Below are positions 1-7,273 of a stretch of DNA of 7,273 nt, in pieces. Source of the stretch: Bacilli bacterium (GTDB lineage Bacteria; Bacillota_I; Bacilli_A; RF39; UBA660); the NCBI GenBank assembly GCA_017470045.1, contig JAFUFG010000193.1:1-7273 (forward strand), written 5' to 3'. Each line of letters begins with the position of its first letter. Position 1 is the stretch's first letter. The position numbers and the translations under genes are program-made. Below the pieces are notes generated by a model, which saw only the letters and a program-made list of their open reading frames with translations, searched no databases and was not told the DNA's origin.

Positions 1-3000
1 TCAACAACACTTGCAGATTTGCAGGGAAGTGACTTTGATATTGATAAGCTCTATTTTATGCGTTATGGGTTTACGGAAGACGGTAAATTAGCAACCTTCT
101 CAGACTTAGATCGTTATTTTAATCCTGAAAAGGTTCTCGATCTTCCTATTCCAGATGGAAAACAGATTAAAATAGAATCCTGAACAGCAGAATCAAGATT
201 ACTGTCTGCAATTTTTGGAGAAAATGTAGCAGAGGAAGACACCCTTGTTATTGATTCTGGAAAAGGTGGAATTGAATGTATTCAAAAAATTTTAGAGTCT
301 GGAAAGCCGCATATTTATATTTCTCCAAGCGTATTAGCGGATGAAAATTGATACTTGGATTCCATTGATCAATATAATAAAGATTTTCGTCGGGAACCAA
401 TGACTATTGAAAAATTACAAAGATTGATCAATATTCATCAACGTTCGAAACGGAGTAAGTCTTTAAAAAACATAGCTTTGCGTAATACAGTTGTTAGAGG
501 AATTTTAAATGTACTTACAGATGCAAGCACGCAATATAACCTCCAGATTCCAATTTCAATGAAAGAACAACAAGCTGCGGCTGGACTTTCTACAATGGCG
601 TCTGAGGAAAAATATCTAACTGCTGATAATCCTAGCGCCAAATTTGTGATGCAGGGACAAAATATGGTCGGACGTGATGTTATTGGAATTGGTGCTGCAT
701 CTCTAAAAGCTTTCTTTGCCGCATCAACGTATTACAATTTACAAGCTAATAAAATAGCAGAATTGTTAAAACAACCAGAATCATTAGAAAGAAATAACGC
801 AATATGAGAAGCAATTAAAACTGTATGCTTTAATGCCAAATTTGGAAACAGAATGCTTGTCACATTAGCTAATATTAATTGGGATGAAGCGATCGCTGCA
901 TTAAATGGCGTACAAGTTATTGAAGTTTCTGAATTAGGCTTGAATAATGTAAACAGTTACCTTGGTGATGAAAATAATGGATATGTTGTAAAAGGTTATA
1001 ATACTAATTTGATCAATATAGCAAAATTACTTGAAGATTTAAATACTGCTGCGAATGGAACGTGGCAAAGTCCAATAGATGCCGCATTTAGTTTATCTGG
1101 ATTAATTTCTGCAGCTACTGATAACGCTAAAGAGCTTATCTTAGCCAAAATCAATGCAACAAGTAAGTTTGCAGATATCTATACTTATTTGTTAAGCGCT
1201 GGAGAATCTTTTTCAAACATTGCTAAATTTATGACATCTCCTGTATTTTCAGTCGTTGCATCTTTTGCAGAAGGTAATATGATGGATTCCTCTACTAGAT
1301 TCTTTGATCTGGAACACGCTCTTGACTTTGTACTTGATGAAAAAACACTTCCAAATGTTGATAATGATATATTCATGTGAATACTTACTAATATGAAGGA
1401 AGATAACTTTATTAGTAGATTAATATATAAATCAAGAAGTGAAGCAAATATGGATTGAATTAGAGGTTTTGCTGAAAATGTTGCAGATGTTAGAACCGCC
1501 AGTGATGTTGAAAATGTAATTCGGTCCATTGTAAGTAATGCAAAAACAAATGAAAACGAATACACTGCAGCATATAAAGCGCTCGTAGCATATGTATATA
1601 AATCTTTAAGAGAAAATCCACAATATGTAGATTTATTACTTAACTACCTTCGCAATAAAGTGTCTATAACAAAACCACAAAATGACGATTATGATGAAAC
1701 GGTAGAGTACGATTTAATGATGGACGAAGATTACTTTATGGATGCTGAAGATGAAGATAATACAACAAAATCATATACATTTAATTATTCAAATTTAAAG
1801 CATCAAGACTGAATCAATTTCTATAGTTATGTAAAGAGATACTTGTACCCTAAAAACCAACAACTCATCGGAATATCTGATTTATCAGTTTTATCTAAGC
1901 TTAAAACCGATATAATTCCTGCGTTAAAAGAACAACGAATTCTATCTAAAATTTTGGGTATTAATCAGGGTTTAAATACAAAAGATTTTGATGAATATAA
2001 GTGAATCCGAGATATTGAGTCATTTGTTAATGAACGATATATCAATTCACCTTTTGCAGAAACATTTGAAGAATTTGATTTTGTTCAATTCGTTTCAGAT
2101 ACATCTGACGATCCAAATGGTTATCGTGCTAGACAAATAAAACAGTACGAACAGGTCAAATCTACATACAATATATTAGACATTGCAACATCTGTTAAAC
2201 AGTTTGGATCAATGATTGAATTAGCTGGAGTAAATAGAAAACTTATAGAAAAAGCATATGTTTTAAAAGCTGAACGTAGATTAGCAAAACAAATTCTTGA
2301 AGATAACAAAAAGAAGGTTGGTAGTTTATCAAGAGGACTCGTACAAAAATTTAATGATAAAGAGTATCAAGTACTTAGAAATTTTGTACAGGATCTTGTT
2401 ACGATGAATTGAATGAGAACACTAGACGATGTGTCTATTAAGATTCCATTTATAGAAAACAATCCACTTAAATTTTATTATCAAGGAACTTTAATTCCGC
2501 ATACATCTAGTACAGAGGAAAAAACAATTCCTTTAAGTAGCGCTGATGGAATGGCAACATTTAAATGAATGATGGAACACTATATTGTTGATAAATTAAA
2601 ACAAATGTATCCAAATAATCCATTTTTAGATGCACTTTCCGAATCATATCGAATCGATAAAGATACTGAAACGGCGATTACGTTTTTAACATTACCAATT
2701 GATTTAGGTCACGCAGATGAAAATTCAAAAACAGAACAAATGTACAATCTCTATCTGTCTGGTTTTAATAAGATTTGAAAAGATACTGTTCCTAAAGAAT
2801 TAGGTATTGGTGACTGAACAATAGGCGACTTATTCTATTTATATAACTTGTACGTTCACAAAGATGGATTTGGGCAAAACGCACTCACTCGTATATTTGA
2901 CAACGTTGTTCTTTCAGATGATGATAATACATTATTAAATCGGTACTATAAGTATATATCCAGACTCGATTCAGGAAGTGAAAAAATTGATGATGTAGAA

Positions 3001-4044
3001 AATGGAAGTAAGTCTTTATTAAATGAACTTCGACTTGCGTTATCTAGACAAAATTCAGCTGCTTCTAAATTTAGAGTGGAGTATGTGCCTGCTACAGATC
3101 GCAAACAAGCAGAATATAAATTAATGAATGCTGATTACAGTACTCAAGAAATTATTCCTGTAAGTACTTTGAATAAATCAGATTACGTATTTGGATTTAG
3201 TAATAGATATAATCCTATTAAAATTAATGTCACTGGTGATAATGCTCGAACTTTACAGGGTAAGAATAAACAAAAACGTAGAGTATCTGGTAGAGAAGCA
3301 ATGGAGGTTGTAGTAAAAGAACTTCAAAAAGCATTTGGCGAAAGATTACCAATTAGAATTATAGACAATGCTTGATTTGATGCTGCACCAGAATCTTTCA
3401 AAACAAGTGCAATAAAAAATGCAAAAGGTTTTATTAAAAATGGTGCAATTTACATCAATATTGATAATGCTACAGCTGGTACTTTGATACATGAATTTAT
3501 GCATGTGATTTTGGCAAAAATGAAATATAGTGACGATCAAAACGAAAGAGATCTTTATTATAATATGCTGAAGTCTATTAAATCTCAGGTTACTTCTCAA
3601 AGCGAATTCTGAACCAAATATTGGAATCAGGTAGAAAGTAGATATGGTGATTATGCAGTTGGTTCTGATTTTGAAGAAGAAGTTTTTACAGCAGCCGTTG
3701 AAGACTTACTGAGTACTGGTTTTTATAGAAACATGGGGGTTCGCACTGAAGAAGGTGCAGTAACATCGACATTTAAAGATTTTGCAGATAAAGTTGGACA
3801 AGCTGTTGCTAAATTATTTGCAGTTCCACCACAAGCGGATGGTGCTACACTTTTAAACATGAGTCTTGGAGATATCATTGTTAACTTAAGTAGTGGCTTG
3901 TTTAGTTTATCTGGAAGTGTATTTATGCAACACTATGTTCCAATTAATCAAAAACTAGCGGCTTTTAAACGAAGCCTTATCGTAGATTCAACAGAAGGGT
4001 TAGAACCAGATGAAGATTATATAACTATTGTTGGAGATTGTTAG
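1..4044 (+). CDS. Giant crAss-like virion RNA polymerase, C-terminal part, with fused zincin domain (5' partial, TGA = Trp)
   Basis: The frame is open from the window edge to TAG at 4042-4044, giving 1347 visible residues; the start is upstream. Thirteen in-frame TGA codons (181, 349, 805, 1378, 1456, 1810, 2002, 2410, 2566, 2776, 2815, 3373, 3610) are read as Trp, alongside three TGG (880, 1063, 3622). Visible residues 9-16 are GSDFDIDK, the DxDxD metal-binding loop of DNA-dependent RNA polymerases in the DFDID form known from crAss-like phage virion polymerases such as phi14:2 gp66. Residues 221-246 are a possible bridge helix. Residues 373-385 (TDNAKELILAKIN) look like a conserved helical block. 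Residues 562-585 are strongly acidic, and residues 750-780 are Lys/Arg-rich and helical. Residues 1097-1245 form a zincin-like domain. In the known family the enzyme is packaged in the virion, enters the cell with the DNA and transcribes early genes. No signal peptide or clear membrane segment is seen. The polymerase call rests mainly on one motif plus size and context; the coding call is nearly certain. Confidence 0.78.
25..48 (+). other. RNA polymerase catalytic metal-binding loop (DFDID)
   Basis: These codons read G-S-D-F-D-I-D-K, visible residues 9-16 of the first gene. In multisubunit-type RNA polymerases and their single-chain relatives, three aspartates in a DxDxD loop of the second double-psi beta-barrel hold the catalytic magnesium. 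Here they would be visible residues 11, 13 and 15. The cellular form is usually NADFDGD; the DFDID variant with Ile in place of Gly is typical of crAss-like phage polymerases. The preceding LADLQ and following KLYFM fit a strand-loop-strand. The first barrel and the rest of the core should lie upstream of the window. Confidence 0.75.
661..738 (+). other. Possible bridge-helix region of the RNA polymerase
   Basis: About 205 residues after the DFDID loop, visible residues 221-246 begin NMVGRDVIGIGAASLKAFF. The segment has closely spaced glycines and then a long, small-residue-rich helix. In this polymerase superfamily the bridge helix and trigger loop follow the metal-binding barrel, so position and composition fit. 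There is no decisive catalytic residue to confirm it. The TDNAKELILAKIN block at visible residues 373-385 is another candidate for a conserved active-site element. This is inference from position, not a motif match. Confidence 0.3.
3289..3735 (+). other. Zincin-like metalloprotease domain at the polymerase C-terminus
   Basis: Visible residues 1161-1169 read TLIHEFMHV, an HExxH zinc-binding motif with H1164 and H1168 as ligands and E1165 as catalytic base. It follows a block reading KNGAIYINIDNATAG, a predicted strand leading into the helix, as in zincins that have an edge strand before the HExxH helix. About 60 residues later the segment DFEEEVFTAAVEDLL offers a third ligand (E1226 or E1227) in a helix. 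This pattern recalls the gluzincin and ImmA/IrrE arrangement and the protease domains found in large multidomain phage proteins. One in-frame TGA (3373, W1125) lies inside the domain and another (3610, W1204) lies between the two zinc motifs, so the domain can be made intact only if TGA is read through. Possible targets are the giant protein itself, other ejected proteins or a host protein; none can be chosen from the sequence. Confidence 0.72.
4033..4036 (+). promoter_or_regulatory. Ribosome-binding site GGAG for the second gene
   Basis: GGAG lies inside the last codons of the polymerase gene, with nine bases between it and the ATG at 4046-4048. This supports ATG 4046 over the in-frame TTG at 4028, which would overlap the upstream gene by 17 bases. 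The site also encodes Gly-Asp, so its use as a Shine-Dalgarno element is likely but not proven. Confidence 0.6.
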
Positions 4045-4045
4045 T

Positions 4046-7000
4046 ATGGCGTGTGAAATAAAATTTAAATTTGGAAATATTAATAAAACATTTGAATCGA
4101 ATGAAGAACTGGATGGTTGGCTTTACGACCATCCAGGTCTCATTCGTTTAAATGAGATACAAGGAGATGTACAATTCTCTTTAGGCAATAAAACTGAGGC
4201 TCAAAAAGAGACAATTGGAAGAATCAATAAAGCTGTTGCAGATAGAGCTAAAATACAAAACTCTAGAACAAATACAACATTTTTGCCAAATTTAGGTGCT
4301 AGTGCTGTTCCGATTGGCCCAACAACAGCTTTTCAGTATATGGGAGCTCCATCTGGAAATAGTTTTACTGCACCAGTAGTAACATATAAGAATGCGGGTA
4401 ATGAAAATCTTAAAAAGTTTTATACGGGCATAGGTAATGATTTTGAAAAAGCCTTTGAATATTGTTTATATGGTACTGAATATAAAGGTAAAATTATAAA
4501 AAATCCTACAAAAAGAGACGAATTAATAAATGTTGCACAACGTATATTAAAAGCAATTAAAGATAAACACGGAAACGATTGTTATATAATGCTTCAAACT
4601 AAAATTAGTGCTTCAGATATTTCTTCATCTTTCTTAGATGCTGTCCATGCTACAATGGGTCAACGTCGAGATAAAGCTGGTAATATTATTCCAGCAATAC
4701 CAATGGTTGATAATTCTGGAAATCAATACTCTATAATGGTGGATGCATCTGGAAATCAACATGTTGCAACTGGAGCGGATGTTAATAGTTTTGTTGGAGA
4801 TATTGATTTGCTTGTAATTGATTCATCCGGTAAAGCGTTTGTTTATGATTTTAAAACATCTGGTAGAGATATAACGGTTGATAATCATCCAAATTATGCT
4901 TTGCAAATTGCTGCATATCGTCAGATATTAAAACAATATGATGTTGATGTTGCAGATGATTGTTATCTTATTCCCGTTAAAATTGATTATCAAGGAAATG
5001 TTAATCCTGATTTGGAAGATGACAATATTAAAGGCTTTTCCATAAATATAAATAATTGAAGAATTCCTGTAAACGAAGGAAGTGATTATGCACGTAGGGT
5101 TTCAAAGTGATTTCCATCTAAAGTAAATGTTAACTACGATGGATACGCCAAAGTACACGAAGTAATGGAAAAATGTTTTCCGACTGCTAGTGTGCAGACC
5201 CAAACTCGCATAAAAGAAGCTACCGTTGAAAAAGAGATGGAAGAAAAGAAGCGTATTCCTGAAAATGATCCTGATTATAAACTTGGTTTTAGATGAAAGT
5301 ATTGAAAGAAAGGGTTTGTTGCCTCTGGCGAATCTAAAGTAATTGTGGCTACATCTGAAGACGAACTTAAAAATAAAATCTCTGAATGAATTGTTAAATA
5401 TAATGAACGTGCGGCTGAAACCAATACATTATTTGCAAAGAATTTACAATATGCTATGCGTATGCGTAGTAAATCAGAGTTAAAAGAAGCTGCAATAAAT
5501 TATAATCAGTCTAACACAGATTATATAGTTTCTGCATTCGGAAGATATGTTACTGGAAATTGAGAGTTGGTTTCTAACGACTTGATGATTGCAAATGGGT
5601 TTTTCCTTTTTCAAAAAGGTGATATTGTTGAATTGGTTGTTCTTTCTACACACAATTTGTTTAATAGGTTAAATTTTGATCACGGTAAAACAACTAGACC
5701 GTATAATTCAATTTTAGGATTCTTTGCTTCTGATGAAGAGGGTTTGGATTCAAGGTGAGTTCTTCCAAATTTCTTTGGAAATATAGAAATGATGAAAGGA
5801 ATGATCTTTCTTAGTCAACATCCTGAACTATTTGTAGATAAAAAAATAAATAAGGTGTCTGCACTTAGTTTGATGAGCCCTGGATACATGGAGGAATCTA
5901 ATGAAAAACTTATTGAGAATTTTAAATTATTAAATAAGTATTATAAACAAACATATAAGGAAGATCTTGGTGTATTTAGCACAGAACGAGAGTTTACAAA
6001 AGACGTTGATTCGTATGTACGTCAAGCTATGGATCTTATGGAACATAGTGAAGAACTTCGTCCAATGTTGCAAAAACCTGCATTCGAAGATGTATCAAAT
6101 CCAGACATAAAGCAATTAATGCGAATGATTAATACCCTTCGCAATAGACGAGGTGATAAACTTTATAAAATAAGTTCTGCAAACTGATCTGATCCTGATT
6201 GGGTTGCATTACAATATTTAGATAGGGCACTTCTTAGTAAAATCGCGTATCAAATATCTCCAGAATTACGAACCGGTGCATATACGTCTGGAGGCCTGGC
6301 ATTAGATGGATTGTATGCTAGATCTTTTGCAGATTCTAAATCAGCAATAGCAAGAACACTGCATGAAGCTACATACAGTTGAGTCAGAATTTGTCAAAAT
6401 GAATTTGTACAATATACGAATGCTTGAAAAAAGGCAATTCGCGATTTATATGTAGAAAGCGGGCACAGTATGTTCTGAGGAGGAGAATGAAATTTCTTTG
6501 AACAATTCTTTTTAAAACAAGATGGTAAACTAGATTCTCGATTCATATTAAAGCCAAGAGGATCTATGCAAACAAGTAAACAGAATAAAGTTTTATCTTT
6601 ATTTTATGATGCGATAGATCGTTTTAAGTATGGAAACGATGAAGATAAAATTAATGCTGCTATTGCAAATGGAACATATGGAATCGTTCCTCTGATAAAG
6701 AGTCATTTAAATGAAAAACTTGGAAAAATGAATCCAATTAAAGCAATTGGTGATAAATGATCTACGGATTGAAACGTATTTAAAGACTTTTTACTTGGAA
6801 TTGATATTTCAGAAGCTCGTGTAAGAGAGTTAAATGACATCGATGCAGGAAAATTACCAAGTTTTGTTTTCGATGATGAGTTTAGAGAACAAAAGTTAAC
6901 GGCTAAAGGAGATGAAGATCCTACTGCTAAATATACAACGGACATTGATTTGATTTTTAATATGATGGTTGCAGAAGGTATAAAACGCGAAAGAAGTCCA

Positions 7001-7273
7001 CAAATGCTTATGACGGCTTCTGCAATTCGTGCTGTAACATCTTATATGATTAATAGGGGCCTTGATAGAACTGGTAACTGACAAGAATTTTCTGAAGGTA
7101 TTGACGATTATGTTAAACGTAAAATCTTTAATATGCCTATTATCAATGAAAGTAATACTAACTTGCAACGAGTAATAAATATAATCAAAGGTATTACTTC
7201 TGTTACTACGTTGGGTGCTTCTGTTAAAGCGTTTACACGAGAAACAATCACTGGCATAGAGAGAGCTTTCGCA
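4046..7273 (+). CDS. Giant phage protein with N-terminal PD-(D/E)XK nuclease domain (3' partial, TGA = Trp)
   Basis: The gene starts at ATG 4046, one base after the TAG of the polymerase gene, behind GGAG. It stays open to the window end, giving 1076 visible residues. Fifteen in-frame TGA codons are read as Trp (5057, 5108, 5294, 5303, 5387, 5561, 5756, 6185, 6380, 6425, 6476, 6488, 6758, 6770, 7079), with two TGG (4118, 6200). Residues 1-115 include a short ubiquitin-like-looking start (MACEIKFKFGN) and a low-complexity Ser/Thr/Pro/Gly linker. Residues 118-315 are a PD-(D/E)XK nuclease of RecB/Cas4 type. The stretch around residues 388-403 is Lys/Glu-rich and probably helical. From about residue 340 onward I recognise no family; it is mostly helical and polar, with an aromatic-rich block at residues 779-825. 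No signal peptide or membrane segment is evident. Placement directly behind the virion polymerase suggests co-expression and possibly co-packaging, which is inference. The coding call is very secure and the function of the C-terminal two thirds is unknown. Confidence 0.9.
4397..4990 (+). other. PD-(D/E)XK (RecB/Cas4-like) nuclease domain
   Basis: The active-site motifs appear in the canonical order. Residues 129-139 (IGNDFEKAFEY) form the N-terminal helix, where E134 could be the first acidic residue. Residues 250-259 (VGDIDLLVID) give the D252/D254 metal ligand on a core strand. Residues 266-272 (VYDFKTS) give the D-x-K pair D268 and K270. Residues 287-293 (QIAAYRQ) are the Q-x-x-x-Y helix typical of RecB-family nucleases. 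A final strand (residues 306-314, CYLIPVKID) completes the fold. All expected catalytic residues are present, so an active metal-dependent DNA nuclease is plausible. The domain has no TGA codon. Whether it acts as an exonuclease, a DNA end processor or a host-DNA-degrading enzyme cannot be read from the sequence. Confidence 0.82.
4703..4759 (+). repeat. Short direct repeat inside the nuclease domain
   Basis: Two 24-base copies (4703-4726 and 4736-4759, period 33 bases) match at 20 of 24 positions. They encode MVDNSGNQ and MVDASGNQ at residues 220-227 and 231-238 of the second gene. The copies sit just before the GDID strand and could form a beta-hairpin or a small insertion between the first helix and the core strand. 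The length and near identity suggest a local 33-base tandem duplication, although convergence of a hairpin motif is possible. Confidence 0.6.

Noticed and set aside
1185..1565. Minus-strand open frame of 126 codons, and others at 438-641, 2121-2309, 3346-3600, 6703-6945 and 6896-7168
   Set aside because: Each is the antisense shadow of a coding frame that carries clear motifs or continuity, with no ribosome site and no recognisable product.
3490..3504. A stand-alone ImmA/IrrE-type regulator protease
   Set aside because: The HExxH and downstream Glu pattern is similar, but the domain sits within a continuous frame with no gene start nearby, so it is a domain of the giant protein.
355..3600. 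A series of short separate genes on the + strand (for example 355-807, 853-1380, 2848-3375)
   Set aside because: They all lie in one frame, are separated only by TGA, lack ribosome-binding sites, and together give one continuous protein when TGA is Trp.
4028..4045. TTG at 4028 as the start of the nuclease gene
   Set aside because: It overlaps the upstream gene, lacks a suitably spaced ribosome site, and ATG 4046 has GGAG nine bases upstream.
5789..6187. An independent small gene starting at ATG 5789
   Set aside because: It is in frame with and continuous with the second giant gene once TGA 5756 is read as Trp; no separate ribosome site or promoter stands out.
1..7273. Decayed pseudogenes
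   Set aside because: Every interruption is TGA; there is no TAA, TAG or frameshift in either frame, and catalytic motifs are intact. Random decay would not produce only one stop type.
1..7273. TGA decoded as glycine (Gracilibacteria/SR1 code) or as selenocysteine
   Set aside because: Glycine is already abundant through GGN codons and TGG-encoded Trp would be abnormally rare. There are far too many TGAs for selenocysteine and no matching insertion elements.
1..7273. A Mollicutes (Mycoplasma/Spiroplasma) chromosome using the same code
   Set aside because: Two adjacent giant proteins with a DFDID polymerase loop, a fused zincin and a fused nuclease fit a crAss-like phage and no mollicute gene cluster I know. 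A mollicute phage cannot be fully excluded.

Overview
The window looks like part of the genome of a tailed bacteriophage, most likely a crAss-like phage (Crassvirales). It reads TGA as tryptophan. Under the standard code the plus strand breaks into many short open frames. If TGA is read as Trp (translation table 4 type), those pieces join into two very long genes on the + strand that fill the whole window. By hand I count 28 in-frame TGA codons and only 5 in-frame TGG codons. Neither gene has an internal TAA or TAG, and the one terminator in the window is TAG (4042-4044). With TGA as Trp, tryptophan is 33 of 2423 codons (about 1.4%), a normal level. Without it, Trp would be about 0.2%. The DNA is AT-rich and tightly packed.

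Region 1 (1-4044) is the 3' part of a giant gene whose start lies upstream of the window. It opens with a G-S-D-F-D-I-D-K motif, the metal-binding DxDxD loop of the giant virion-packaged RNA polymerases of crAss-like phages. A long, mostly helical and polar region follows, with an acidic patch in the middle. The C-terminus carries a zinc metalloprotease-like (zincin) domain with an HEFMH motif and a downstream glutamate cluster.

Region 2 (4046-7273) starts one base after the TAG of the first gene, behind a GGAG ribosome-binding site, and runs off the right edge. Its N-terminal third holds a PD-(D/E)XK (RecB/Cas4-like) nuclease domain with recognisable GDID, YDFK and QIAAY motifs. The following 740 or so residues are not recognised.

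The two genes are probably co-transcribed and translationally coupled. By analogy with crAss-like phages, the first product is probably a virion-packaged, ejected RNA polymerase that transcribes early genes. The fused protease and the adjacent nuclease could serve maturation of the ejected proteins or action on the host chromosome, but that is inference. I see no tRNA, rRNA, CRISPR array, insertion sequence, terminator hairpin or convincing promoter, and no stretch longer than one base lies outside the two coding regions.
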